A stretch of DNA of 16,843 nt from positions 1 through 16,843 of the forward strand of contig CAZODZ010000033.1 in NCBI GenBank assembly GCA_964578745.1. Reading direction: 5' to 3'. The position numbers were made by a program, and so were the translations under genes. Below the pieces are notes generated by a model, which was not told where the DNA came from, ran no database searches, and saw only the letters and a list, made by a program, of their open reading frames with translations. Below, piece after piece: positions 1-7,514 of the stretch; the stretch's first letter is position 1; every line of letters begins with the position of its first letter. This DNA comes from SKVJ01 sp964578745. Lineage in GTDB: Bacteria > Chloroflexota > Dehalococcoidia > GIF9 > AB-539-J10.

Positions 1-32
1 CACCTTCCGGGTACTGTACTCCAAGATACAAG

Positions 33-166
33 GGGCGCATTGCATGCGCCCGCGGTGCGGTGGCGGTGGCGGTGGGCCGTCGTCAGTCGCGAGGCGGGCG
101 CGCAGCGGCACGCCCCTACGTGAACTACGATGCACACGGGCCGGTGCAGGGGCACGGCCCCTACGT
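33..166. repeat. Palindromic GC-rich intergenic repeat region
   Basis: Three kinds of repeat sit together beyond the 3' end of the lipoprotein pseudogene. Positions 33-51 form a perfect hairpin with 8-base arms (GGGCGCAT / ATGCGCCC) and a TGC loop. Positions 58-75 hold three copies of CGGTGG. Two near-identical blocks, GGCACGCCCCTACGT at 107-121 and GGCACGGCCCCTACGT at 151-166, lie 44 bases apart. No U-rich run follows the hairpin on either strand, so it is not a typical intrinsic terminator. The arrangement resembles the short GTAGGGGC-type intergenic repeats dispersed in some Chloroflexota genomes, but that resemblance is from memory. No gene is seen in positions 1-193. Confidence 0.5.
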
Positions 167-193
167 TACTCTTGCCGCGGCAGATGTCAATCG

Positions 194-1156
194 CTACTCG
201 GGAGCATATGTTGCTGTCACCATCGCCTGCGACCAGTCCATGTAGTCGGCGATCCCGTCGTTGTTCGTCACGCCCTGGAACCTGATCATGAACTGCAGCC
301 GGTTGCTGTATGCGAGTCCTTCGCCTATGCGTTGTACGAACTGGGTGATATCGAACTCGGTCGGCGATTCAAACAGACCGTCCTCCGTCAATTCCTCCCT
401 CGTTCCAGATAAAGGCCAGGAAGGCCACCCTCGTCGTGCCTGACGGCGAACACCTGTATCCCCCTCAGACCGGTCGGCATATAGATAGAAGGGAGTGCCG
501 ACAGTCGATTCGTGCCGTCCCCACTTCCGGTGCGATCCAGGTCACATCTGCCCCGACAGCCGTAATCTGGTCTCCATCCGCCCTCCAGTCATAGATCAGG
601 GCCTCCCCGTCCGGGTCCTGAGCGGTGCTGAGACCGATACATGACCACCTGCCCCCTATCAACAACGGGAATGCCGTGAGACCCGTTATTATCGGCGACT
701 GGTTCGCGGCCACCGTGAACGTTATCTGGGCGGTTGTCGTTCCACCGCTGCCGTTGGCGACAGTAACCGTAACATTGAACGTGCCCGTTACTTCGGGCAC
801 CCACGAGATGGATGGCACGGTGGTGGCCTTCCACGCTGTCGAATCTGCCCTTGCCGCTGCCCACTCGTACGTCATCGCTGGCTGGATCGGATGCGGTGAC
901 GGCGAGGCGGACAAGAGAGTCTTTTGTGACTTCAGCGCTGTCCAGATCAAGGGCTAGCTGCGAGACCGTGGGAGGCCTGTTCCCTGCGGCACTGCCCTGC
1001 TGCCCTCCTGCCTCTTCAACATCTGACGACTCCTCTTCCTAGAGACCGGCTGGAACACCGGTGTCATCCTCGTCCGGAGACACCTCCCCCCTGCCCCGAG
1101 CAGCCATACATCACCGTAACGGAGACGAGCAACGCGGCAAGCAATATCCTGTACAT
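194..1156 (-). pseudogene. Frameshifted PKD/Ig-like surface lipoprotein
   Basis: The reading begins at ATG 1156 with a lipoprotein signal peptide: a basic start (MYRILL), a hydrophobic stretch and the lipobox-like VMYGC. That frame stops at 1064-1066. A second frame carries an acidic linker (VSPDEDDTG) and stops at 1039-1041. A third runs from about 1038 to 870 (NRPPTVSQLALDLDSAEV). A fourth, about 870 to 515, holds two PKD-like pieces (FNVTVTVANGSGGTTTAQIT, then AQDPDGEALIYDW and VTWIAPEVGT). The message then passes through two more frames (QVFAVRHDEG, then VAFLAFIWNEGG) into a final frame ending at 194 (FESPTEFDITQFVQRIGEG). Joined together, these make one sensible lipoprotein of about 320 residues, displayed on the membrane surface and perhaps adhesive or structural. 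At least five frameshifts make it a pseudogene unless the assembly is wrong here. Confidence 0.8.
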
Positions 1157-1240
1157 GACTACTTTCGCTTCCCCACTAGGCTTCCCCCTCGGGTATGCCC
1201 TGCAAACGGAACAGGGACAATCTCCTCAGCACCGGACTTG

Positions 1241-2290
1241 TCACTCACCCGGTCCTGGTTCCTTCATCGGCCCGAACCTTTCCACGAATCTCTGCCGCGC
1301 AGCGGGATTCACAATGGCGATTGGCCATCGCCCGTGGAAAACACGCGACACCTCCTGCACCGGGCGCAGCCATTGTGTCTCAACAGCCCGCGGCGAGTAG
1401 AACGCCGAATGAGCAGTGCAGAGCACATTGTCGAGTGTCAGTAACCGGTTTATCCCGGCCGGTGGTTCTACCTCCAGCACGTCAAGCGCGGCCATGGCAA
1501 GGCGATCCTCCGTGAGCGCCCTGTACAGTGCCCCTTCATCAATGAAGCCTCCGCGCGCTGTGTTGACAAGGCAGCACGTTGGTTTGAGAGAGGCGAAGGC
1601 GTTCTCGTCGAACACGTGTCGTGTCTCCGGAGTAAGCGCCGCGTGTATGGAAATGAAATCCGACTCGCGCAGGAGAGTGGGCCAATCCACCATCTCTACT
1701 CCGGCTTCCTGTCCCACCGGTGCGTCCACAAACGGGTCTGAGGCAAGCACCCTCATCCGGAACGCCCTTGCCTTGGGTGCCAGTGACCGACCGATGGCTC
1801 CGAAGCCCAGGATGCCGAGAGTCTTGCCACCAAGCGCATCCATCCGCGCTCTAATGACCTCCCTGATATGCGAGGAGTGCGGGCCGAACCCCCACTCACC
1901 ACGCTTTGCTGCTTCGTTCAAGGCCACTACCTGGCGGGCACAGGCGAGTATGAGCGCCATCGCGTGGTCCGAGACTTCCTCAACGCAGTAGCCAGGCACA
2001 TTGGTGACAAGTATCCCTCGTTCCGCCGCAGCCAAGATATCGAACGTGTCATATCCAATCTGTGTCCCCGCAATTATCCGGCAACGGTTCAGGTTCTCTA
2101 TCACTTCGCGTGGAATTGGGCACTGACTCCCCTCGGTGATGATGGCGTCGGCATCACGAGCGAGCACCACGACCTCCTCCGGAGTCGTACACCGCCTGGC
2201 GGTGAAGTCCACGCCCATCTTCTCAAACAGGGCAGGGTATTTCGCAGACTCGCCCGAGATATCAAGCGGCATCACGACAGATAGAGCCAT
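1241..2290 (-). CDS. D-2-hydroxyacid dehydrogenase, CtBP-like (NAD-dependent)
   Basis: This intact 349-residue protein has the usual family length and layout: a split catalytic domain around a central Rossmann fold. The nucleotide-binding loop GFGAIG lies at residues 162-167, with an acidic residue at the end of the next strand (ASDPF, D185). The catalytic triad is visible: R246 in NTARGG, E275 in LEVEPP and H294 in CTAHSAFYS. The NVPGYCVEEVSDHA segment (97-110) is typical of the group that includes phosphoglycerate dehydrogenase and C-terminal-binding-protein-like enzymes. The expected reaction is NAD(P)H-linked interconversion of a 2-keto acid and a D-2-hydroxy acid in the cytoplasm. The substrate cannot be read from the sequence. 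It lacks the ACT domain of long SerA, so a serine-biosynthesis role is only one option. The ATG is preceded by GGAGG at five bases. Confidence 0.93.
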   Translation of the reverse strand: MALSVVMPLDISGESAKYPALFEKMGVDFTARRCTTPEEVVVLARDADAIITEGSQCPIPREVIENLNRCRIIAGTQIGYDTFDILAAAERGILVTNVPGYCVEEVSDHAMALILACARQVVALNEAAKRGEWGFGPHSSHIREVIRARMDALGGKTLGILGFGAIGRSLAPKARAFRMRVLASDPFVDAPVGQEAGVEMVDWPTLLRESDFISIHAALTPETRHVFDENAFASLKPTCCLVNTARGGFIDEGALYRALTEDRLAMAALDVLEVEPPAGINRLLTLDNVLCTAHSAFYSPRAVETQWLRPVQEVSRVFHGRWPIAIVNPAARQRFVERFGPMKEPGPGE

Positions 2291-2363
2291 TGTTCCTCCA
2301 TGCGATGTGCTCCAGAATCATCGCGGCGTGAGACAGGCACGGGGAATCAGGCCGAGATGCGAA

Positions 2364-2612
2364 TCAATCATCCGTGATCGACTCTTCAGGCAGGCTTGGC
2401 TCATGACCACCACGCTTGAGTGCCAGTTGTGCCTGCCGCCCCTCGTTAGCCAGTCGCCGCAGGCGCGCCAGCTCCCACGGTGCGACGCTCCCGTCGTCAA
2501 GCCTGCGTTCAGCTGCGAGGCCGTCCTTCACTTTCTTCTGCAGCATGGCTGCGTCAGGATGTGAAACTGCCCGGGAACCTTTCCCTGCTGCGCGCTCCGT
2601 TCCCTCGACCAT
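2364..2612 (-). CDS. Small hypothetical protein, charged and helical
   Basis: I do not recognise this 82-residue protein. The frame is open further upstream to 2711, but AAGGAGGG lies four bases before the ATG at 2612, so the start is placed there. The first 20 residues are polar. Residues 22-70 are rich in Lys, Arg, Leu and Ala and look helical, with VAPWELARLRRLANEG at 43-58 as a possible amphipathic helix. The C-terminus is acidic (PEESITDD). There is no signal peptide, membrane segment or cysteine. It lies 73 bases upstream of the hydroxyacid dehydrogenase on the same strand and may share its transcript. A small DNA-binding or adaptor protein would fit, but nothing shows it. Confidence 0.6.
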   Translation of the reverse strand: MVEGTERAAGKGSRAVSHPDAAMLQKKVKDGLAAERRLDDGSVAPWELARLRRLANEGRQAQLALKRGGHEPSLPEESITDD

Positions 2613-2700
2613 CGTTCCCTCCTTGCTGGTGGGACCTGTCCAGCCTGTTTCCCGACGTCCCGCGCGGCGAGCATAGCACAGCACACAGTAGCAGGCGAGA

Positions 2701-2715
2701 CCGGATAACATCCGG
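2701..2715 (-). terminator. Weak hairpin after membrane-protein gene
   Basis: A perfect inverted repeat (CCGGAT, AAC, ATCCGG) begins about nine bases beyond the stop of the membrane-protein gene on the minus strand. It is short and has no U-run after it, so its role as a terminator is doubtful. Confidence 0.2.
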
Positions 2716-2723
2716 GCGCTTCG

Positions 2724-3068
2724 TCAGCGCGTCTGCAATGACCACGGCAGTGCCCCTACAAGCGCGAATATCCCTGCGGTGGCTACGTATTTCAGAATGA
2801 TAAAGGGAGCGGGCGCAAGGGTTCCGGGAGAGGCCGCAACCGACGTGAGAGTCCCGTCGAGCACCCCGACCACAAACCCGGCCACTACACCAACCACCAG
2901 TCCCTGCGGGATCTTCTTCACGTTGTTAAGGGCCCACGAACCTCCACCGACGATGCAGCCGAAGCCGGCATACAGCCACACCTGGACACTGGAAGGGGTC
3001 ACAAAATCGATTACAAGCGCGATAACAAGACCGATGACACTCCAGATGACCGCTGCTCGCCCTATCAT
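2724..3068 (-). CDS. Small integral membrane protein, four helices
   Basis: This predicted 114-residue protein is almost entirely hydrophobic. Likely membrane helices are residues 5-23, 29-47, 55-72 and 88-108. The second and third are rich in glycine (GFGCIVGGGSW, GLVVGVVAGFVVGVLDG), which suggests tight packing and resembles small glycine-zipper or TIGR04086-like membrane proteins; no firm family assignment is possible. The open frame extends to a GTG at 3146, but the longer N-terminus looks untranslated and the ATG at 3068 has GGGGAA about six bases upstream, so I use that start. A near-consensus promoter at 3167-3195 would give an untranslated leader of about 90 bases. Confidence 0.7.
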   Translation of the reverse strand: MIGRAAVIWSVIGLVIALVIDFVTPSSVQVWLYAGFGCIVGGGSWALNNVKKIPQGLVVGVVAGFVVGVLDGTLTSVAASPGTLAPAPFIILKYVATAGIFALVGALPWSLQTR

Positions 3069-3166
3069 GCAAGGTTCCCCGCCAGTGGTAAGGCCCTTGA
3101 AATACCACACAGTCTCCGACGAGACACAAAGCAGATGCGGAGGCACGCAGGCCAGGGCCCGGAGGG

Positions 3167-3195
3167 AATATAGATGCGGCCCTGCCTGCTGTCAA
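3167..3195 (-). promoter_or_regulatory. Sigma-70-type promoter for membrane-protein gene
   Basis: On the minus strand, a perfect -35 box TTGACA (3190-3195) and the -10 box TATATT (3167-3172, five of six) are separated by exactly 17 bases. Transcription should begin near 3160. The first downstream gene is the small membrane protein starting at 3068. This is one of the best promoter matches in the window. Confidence 0.7.
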
Positions 3196-3249
3196 GGTCA
3201 GGTTGCAAGCCACTGTGCAGACGACAGCTGCCGGGGACGCCTGGGCCTG

Positions 3250-3417
3250 TTACGAAGCAACCACGTCGTTCTGCTCTTCCACTGACTCGGCTGTGAGCAC
3301 CGTCAGCTCACCAACCAGTGGACAAGGCCCCTCCGTAACCCCACCGCCGCACGCGGCCCGGGAGGCAAGAAACAGCATCATGATCAGGCCGCTGACTGTA
3401 TATACTTCGTACTCCAT
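3250..3417 (-). CDS. Possible small ORF with hydrophobic N-terminus
   Basis: This 55-codon frame runs from ATG 3417 to TAA 3250, between the Rrf2 pseudogene and the promoter of the membrane-protein gene. It encodes a start like an export signal (LIMMLFLASRAAC at about residues 11-23), a Cys-Gly-Gly-Gly turn that could be read as a poor lipobox, and an acidic end. There is only a weak purine stretch (GGGG, about 11 bases upstream) as ribosome site. I do not recognise it. It could be a small exported protein, a remnant of a longer gene, or chance in GC-rich DNA. Confidence 0.3.
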   Translation of the reverse strand: MEYEVYTVSGLIMMLFLASRAACGGGVTEGPCPLVGELTVLTAESVEEQNDVVAS

Positions 3418-3427
3418 TCCAGCACCC

Positions 3428-3977
3428 CTACGTTGATAGCATCATGAACAGGCTCACATCTGCAGTCGATGGTAGCATTCCATTGTCAAGAACCTGTGAA
3501 GGACGCCACTGTCGACGAGCAGACCTGCCGGGAATTACAGTAGCATCGAACGCCTCGATAAGGCCCGGTACACGCATGGCCACCGTGTTGTCAATTATCC
3601 CGTACGGAGCGGATGCCTTCGGGTAGTCTACACAAGCGCCCTTGATTCCACTGCCATCGCGTACATCGAACAGCGTAGCGCGTGTGCCGCATGGCAGCAG
3701 CGTCCCCCTCAGGCTGAAGCCACGAGACTGGCAAGGAGAGCAGACATCGGCGCGCACATGGGCTGTGTCCCCCGGCGGATACACCACGGAGCCGATGTCG
3801 CGAGTGCTCTTGAGTATTCCGCTGGCGACAAGCGGACCAACGATATGTGCTCGAGATACGATAGATATACGCCCTGGCGTAGTGCTATCTGCTTCAAGCG
3901 AATGGGCTCTCTGCCCCGTTGTTTGCAATGTCCAGAAGTGCTCTCAGACCGTGTCTTGCTTTGGCACTCAGCTTCAT
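3428..3977 (-). pseudogene. Rrf2-family transcriptional regulator, frameshifted
   Basis: ATG 3977, with GGAG eight bases upstream, opens a typical Rrf2 N-terminus (MKLSAKARHGLRALLDIA), but that frame stops at 3894-3896. The winged-helix recognition part continues in a second frame (LKQIALRQGVYLSYLEHI, about 3900-3850). The wing and following helix are in a third (PLVASGILKSTRDIGSVVYP, about 3840-3780). Rrf2 proteins (IscR, NsrR, CymR relatives) are dimeric DNA-binding regulators of about 130-150 residues, often sensing Fe-S status, nitric oxide or cysteine. Beyond about 3770 the third frame stays open to 3428, but its sequence (for example ASAPYGIIDNTVAM) does not resemble an Rrf2 C-terminus and I do not recognise it; it may belong to a neighbouring relic. 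Two frameshifts within 70 codons indicate an inactive gene. Confidence 0.75.
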
Positions 3978-3998
3978 CCGCCGTCTCCTTTGGCCACC

Positions 3999-4017
3999 GT
4001 TGACCAAAACGGTCAAC
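3999..4017 (-). promoter_or_regulatory. Inverted repeat, possible operator of the Rrf2 gene
   Basis: The perfect inverted repeat GTTGACC-AAAAC-GGTCAAC (seven-base arms, five-base spacer) lies 21-39 bases upstream of the Rrf2 start codon. On the minus strand it contains TTGACC, which could serve as a -35 box, although no clear -10 box follows. Autoregulation through a palindrome over the promoter is usual for Rrf2 proteins, so an operator is a reasonable inference. Confidence 0.4.
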
Positions 4018-4338
4018 TTCCGGGACATGTCGTAGCGTAGTAGTCGCCATGTGAAAGCCTCATGAATGTTTCAGCAAGAAGACCGTATGTGAATGCCACG
4101 GGGGTGATTGGGTGGGCCAGAGAGCAAACGCCAGCCTGAATTGTGAGGAGTGCCCGTGAGTGGCACATAACGAGACCGGCCGCGTTCGCGTCTCAGAACA
4201 GAGTCCTCCGACTCGCCAGGGAATCGGCCTGCTGCTGGTCCGTCTGTCCCCTCTCCAGAGGGGAGCTCCTCTCATGTCGTCACCACGGTCCAAGAAACAA
4301 CAAAGGAACGCCGCTCCGTTTGCCAGGCGGGCTGACGT
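4018..4338. other. Intergenic stretch without a recognisable gene
   Basis: The open frames here are short, lack ribosome sites and match nothing known to me. The one clear structure is an inverted repeat at 4247-4264 (TCCCCTC, TCCA, GAGGGGA), about 75 bases past the stop of the radical SAM gene. It could end that transcript but has no U-run after it on the minus strand. Confidence 0.4.
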
Positions 4339-5853
4339 TCACGCGTGAGCACACTCCTCGCCACGACCGTAGACGGTCTCAGCTACTTTGCGATAGTGGT
4401 AGCCCTGGATTGCGAACGTGATGAACAGTGGGAAACAGCGCGGTTTATGACTCAATGTCCATGCGTACAGGCGCCAGAATTCGGCACGGCCAGAGTGCCT
4501 GACGCCGATGGCCCACATGCATTTCAGGAGGGCCTTGATATAGCGGGGACTGTATTGAGTCCTGTGGTTCGAGTGGGGCCGGTACTCCTGCAAGAACGTG
4601 CGAACGCGTTCGTAGTAGTACCGCGGAGAGTATATGGTGCTCACGACACGCCGGTAGCCTTCGGTGAGCCGCTGCAGACCCATCTTTGGGACAATATTGG
4701 TCGTTCCATCAGTGTTATTGCCAGTACCACCACGCAGCAGGCGTCCCTCCGCCTCCAACCTTTTGTAGAGTGGAGTGCCGGGTGGTGCCATGAGCACACC
4801 TACCATGGCCGTGACAATACCACTTTTCTGGATGAAGCTGATCTGACTCTGGAATATGGATGGCGGGTCGCCGTCGAAGCCGACGATAAAGCCGCCCTGT
4901 ACCTGCAGTCCGTGGCTCTGTATGGTCTTGACCGCGGCAAGCAGATCGCGCCCCTTGTTTGGCAACTTATTGCATTCAAGCAGGCTCTCTTCGTTGGGAC
5001 TCTCGATGCCGACAAAGACCATATCGAAGCCGGCGTCGACCATCATCTGCATGAGCGTTTCGTCATCCGCCAAGTTAATCGAGGCCTCGGTCAGGAAGGA
5101 GAAAGGGTATTCCCGGGACCGATTCCACTCAATGATCGCCGGCAGGATCTCGCCTTTCAGCTTGTGCTTGTTCCCGATGAAGTTGTCGTCTGTAAAGAAG
5201 ACGCTGCCACGCCAGCCATGATCGTACAGCGCCGTCAGCTCCGCAAGCACCTGCTCTCGGCTCTTGGTGCGTGGCACGTGGCCGTTCATAAGAACGATGT
5301 CACAGAACTCGCAGTTGAACGGGCATCCACGCGAGTATTGAAGGCTCATCAGCTGGTACTGCTTTGTGTCGACAAGCGACCACAGGGGAACCGGAGTCGT
5401 AGTGATGTCCGGAAATTCCTCCGCCAAATACGCCGGAGCCGCGTCACCGCGCTCCAGGTCCGCAAGGAATCGTGGAAGAATGTCCTCCGCTTCACCGGAG
5501 ATGATGTGGTCCACATCATTGAGTGCGGCGTCTTCGTATCCGGGGCGGAACAGCGGCCCGCCGGCAACCGTCCTGACGCCGACAGCCTTGCACCTGTCGA
5601 TGACCTGCCGCACGGACTCCTGCTGTACCACCATCGCGCTGATGAAAACAATGTCAGCCCAGCGCAGGTCCTTGTCCGACAGCCTGGCCACGTTCATATC
5701 GATAAGCTTCTTCTCCCATTCGGATGGGAGCATCGCGGCAACCGTCAGCAGGCCAAGAGGTGGAAACGCAGCTTTGCGCGAAGCAAATCGAAGTGCGTGT
5801 TTGAAGCTCCAGAATGTGTCAGGTATCTGGGGGTAGACCAGTAGTACCCTCAT
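4339..5853 (-). CDS. B12-binding-domain radical SAM protein (DUF4070-like C-terminus)
   Basis: This intact 504-residue protein has three parts. Residues 1-135 form a Rossmann-like domain of the cobalamin-binding type (VLLVYPQIP, AGGPLFRPG, HIISGEAED), but I see no DxHxxG motif for the usual His-on cobalamin ligand. Residues about 165-400 are a radical SAM core with the cluster motif C177-x3-C181-x2-C184 (SRGCPFNCEFCD), FFTDDNF, and VGIESPNEESL. The C-terminal 100 residues are basic and aromatic, as in the DUF4070 group, which includes hopanoid methylases such as HpnP. The enzyme should use a [4Fe-4S] cluster and S-adenosylmethionine, perhaps to methylate or rearrange a lipid or secondary metabolite. 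The substrate is not shown. GGGAGG lies six bases before the ATG, and its promoter is at 5950-5978. Confidence 0.9.
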   Translation of the reverse strand: MRVLLVYPQIPDTFWSFKHALRFASRKAAFPPLGLLTVAAMLPSEWEKKLIDMNVARLSDKDLRWADIVFISAMVVQQESVRQVIDRCKAVGVRTVAGGPLFRPGYEDAALNDVDHIISGEAEDILPRFLADLERGDAAPAYLAEEFPDITTTPVPLWSLVDTKQYQLMSLQYSRGCPFNCEFCDIVLMNGHVPRTKSREQVLAELTALYDHGWRGSVFFTDDNFIGNKHKLKGEILPAIIEWNRSREYPFSFLTEASINLADDETLMQMMVDAGFDMVFVGIESPNEESLLECNKLPNKGRDLLAAVKTIQSHGLQVQGGFIVGFDGDPPSIFQSQISFIQKSGIVTAMVGVLMAPPGTPLYKRLEAEGRLLRGGTGNNTDGTTNIVPKMGLQRLTEGYRRVVSTIYSPRYYYERVRTFLQEYRPHSNHRTQYSPRYIKALLKCMWAIGVRHSGRAEFWRLYAWTLSHKPRCFPLFITFAIQGYHYRKVAETVYGRGEECAHA

Positions 5854-5949
5854 TACAACCTCCCTTCATCCCTTTCTCCTCTTCAGGTCGAGCACTCTCG
5901 GGTGGTTGTGGTCGGGTAGTGCGAGGCACGGAGAAAGACGATCAATACA

Positions 5950-5978
5950 ACAATATCACATAATTGCCCATTTGTCAT
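5950..5978 (-). promoter_or_regulatory. Promoter of the radical SAM gene
   Basis: On the minus strand, ATGACA (5973-5978; five of six matches to the -35 consensus) and TATTGT (5950-5955; four of six) are 17 bases apart, in an AT-rich patch that stands out from its GC-rich surroundings. The expected start near 5943 gives a leader of about 90 bases. This suggests the radical SAM gene can be expressed apart from the cassette upstream. Confidence 0.5.
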
Positions 5979-6041
5979 GCGCGGTTGTCATATGTAAACT
6001 CACACTCCAACACATCCTCCTGACACGGCTTGAAATCACCA

Positions 6042-7046
6042 TCACCCCTGCTTCCTAGCCGGTTCACCGACAGCCTCGAGCAGCGCCCCCGCCAGCTCTG
6101 AGACCACCTCGCCCTCATACTCCTCAATACGTCCCCGATCACACAGCGATGCTACGATCGGGTCGATAGGTATCTGTGCCAAGAGTGGCGCCTGCGCAAC
6201 CTGTGACATCTGCGCGCTGCGGCTCGGCCCGAACAACTCCATCTTCTTCCCCAGCTCGGGGAGGTACAGGTAACTCATATTCTCAACCACGCCAAGGACC
6301 TTCTTGTCCATCACGTGTGTCATATTGACCGCCTTACGCACAATCATGTCGACGAGGTCCTGCGGGGTGAATACAATCACGACACCATCGATTGGGAACG
6401 CCTGCAGGACGGTCAGCACCGCATCTGCGGTACCGGGAGGCAGGTCCACAAGCAGAAAATCCAGCTTGCCCCACAGTACATCTTTGCCGAACTGGCGAAG
6501 CGCCTTGTCGATAAGCGGTCCGCGCCAGATGACCGGCTGGTCGCTCCTGTCAAGCAGCAGGTTCATGGACATGACCGGCTTGCCCATCCCGGACACCACC
6601 GGCAGAATCCCGCCCGAGCTGCCGTAGGGACGCCCCTCGACGCCGAACATCCTTGGAATGCTGGCACCGGTGATGTCTGCATCGAGGATACCAACGTTGT
6701 AGCCAGCCCTGCCGAGGCCAACAGCGAGGAGGGCGGTCACAAGTGACTTCCCGACGCCGCCCTTGCCGCTCATCACGGCTACGGTGTGCGCTATGTCATT
6801 CGCCTCTTCGGTCGTCATGGAAGTGAACGTCACCGTCGCGTCCTCGCCCGTGACCGAGGCCACCGCCACCCGGACGTTCTCCTCGAGCGCCTCCTTCACG
6901 TCGGGCGTCAGTGCGGCGTCGCCCAGTACAATGTGTACCCGGCCGTCCTCTGACTCCACGCTCCTCAACAATCCCAGTTGCACCGGGCTCCTCTCTGTGC
7001 CTGGGACGATCACCGAGTCAACAGCCCGTACTATCCGCTCATCCAT
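6042..7046 (-). CDS. Mrp/NBP35-family P-loop ATPase lacking the CxxC motif
   Basis: Mrp/NBP35 (ApbC) proteins are dimeric cytoplasmic ATPases that carry Fe-S clusters to target proteins. This 334-residue copy has a short N-terminal domain (about 1-85) in place of the FSCA/DUF59 domain. The deviant Walker A SGKGGVGKS is at 93-101, switch I DADITGASIPRMFG at 122-135, IWRGPLIDKALRQF at 173-186, and Walker B with switch II VDLPPGTAD at 200-208. Family members normally have a Cys-x-x-Cys after the ENMSY motif that holds the bridging cluster. Here that stretch reads NMSYLYLPELGKK, without cysteine, and C302 is the only cysteine in the protein. It may therefore act as an ATPase partner rather than as a cluster scaffold. 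AGGAGG lies nine bases before the ATG. It is the last gene of the cassette, 44 bases after the NifX-like gene. Confidence 0.9.
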   Translation of the reverse strand: MDERIVRAVDSVIVPGTERSPVQLGLLRSVESEDGRVHIVLGDAALTPDVKEALEENVRVAVASVTGEDATVTFTSMTTEEANDIAHTVAVMSGKGGVGKSLVTALLAVGLGRAGYNVGILDADITGASIPRMFGVEGRPYGSSGGILPVVSGMGKPVMSMNLLLDRSDQPVIWRGPLIDKALRQFGKDVLWGKLDFLLVDLPPGTADAVLTVLQAFPIDGVVIVFTPQDLVDMIVRKAVNMTHVMDKKVLGVVENMSYLYLPELGKKMELFGPSRSAQMSQVAQAPLLAQIPIDPIVASLCDRGRIEEYEGEVVSELAGALLEAVGEPARKQG

Positions 7047-7090
7047 TCAATCAGGCCTCCTGTGGCAGTCCGCGATAATCGTCGGTCCGC

Positions 7091-7429
7091 CTAGTGATCG
7101 CAGACATTCTGCCCGAGGGTAAGGTTCCCCGCCAGATGTGCCCGAATAACGCGTTCCGGAGCGTCCTCAGGCGCTCCCAGGATGACGTGAACCCTGTTCT
7201 GTTCGAAGAGTCCTATTGCTCTTGGCCCCATGCCACCCGCGATTATCGCGGATACTCCCTGATCGGCGAGCCAGCCGGGCAGCAACCCAGGCTGGTGACC
7301 CGGAGACGGCACGGTCTCCATGCCGTTGATTTCACCGGTTGCCTCATCAACGTCAAACAGCGCAAATGACTCGCAGTGTCCGAAATGTGGTGCAAGGTTA
7401 CCGCCGGTAACCGGGATCGCATATCGCAT
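7091..7429 (-). CDS. NifX-like protein (dinitrogenase Fe-Mo cofactor family), short
   Basis: This 112-residue protein is a single domain of the NifX/NifB C-terminal type, which binds metal-cluster precursors in nitrogenase cofactor assembly and occurs in many anaerobes without nitrogenase. The family hallmarks are HFGHCESFALFDVD (residues 15-28, with C19), a PSPGHQPG loop and the AIIAGGMGPRAIGLF segment (61-75). The C-terminal NVCDH gives a second candidate metal ligand (C110). The frame is open to 7477, but GAGGGGAG just upstream of ATG 7429 and the family's usual M-x-I/V-A-I/V-P/A start favour 7429. It lies between a ferredoxin/MinD gene and the Mrp gene, and may have its own promoter at 7485-7514. 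Confidence 0.88.
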   Translation of the reverse strand: MRYAIPVTGGNLAPHFGHCESFALFDVDEATGEINGMETVPSPGHQPGLLPGWLADQGVSAIIAGGMGPRAIGLFEQNRVHVILGAPEDAPERVIRAHLAGNLTLGQNVCDH

Positions 7430-7484
7430 ATCTCTCCCCTCCTCGCGCGCCACAGCCATTGAGCACCTGCAGCGCAAACAGGCA

Positions 7485-7514
7485 ATTATATGTGTCAGCT
7501 ATCTTCAACGTCGA
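7485..7514 (-). promoter_or_regulatory. Internal promoter before the short NifX gene
   Basis: On the minus strand, a perfect -10 box TATAAT (7485-7490) lies 18 bases from TCGACG (7509-7514; four of six matches to TTGACA). It overlaps the last codons of the upstream MinD-type gene and would start transcription near 7478, with a leader of about 50 bases before the NifX-like ATG. It would allow the NifX-Mrp pair to be expressed apart from the rest of the cassette. Confidence 0.4.

Noticed and set aside
4345..5844. A 499-codon open frame on the plus strand, antisense to the radical SAM gene
   Set aside because: It mirrors the real gene almost end to end, has no recognisable domain, and the minus-strand frame has clear radical SAM motifs, a ribosome site and a promoter. 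It is a shadow caused by GC-rich codon use.
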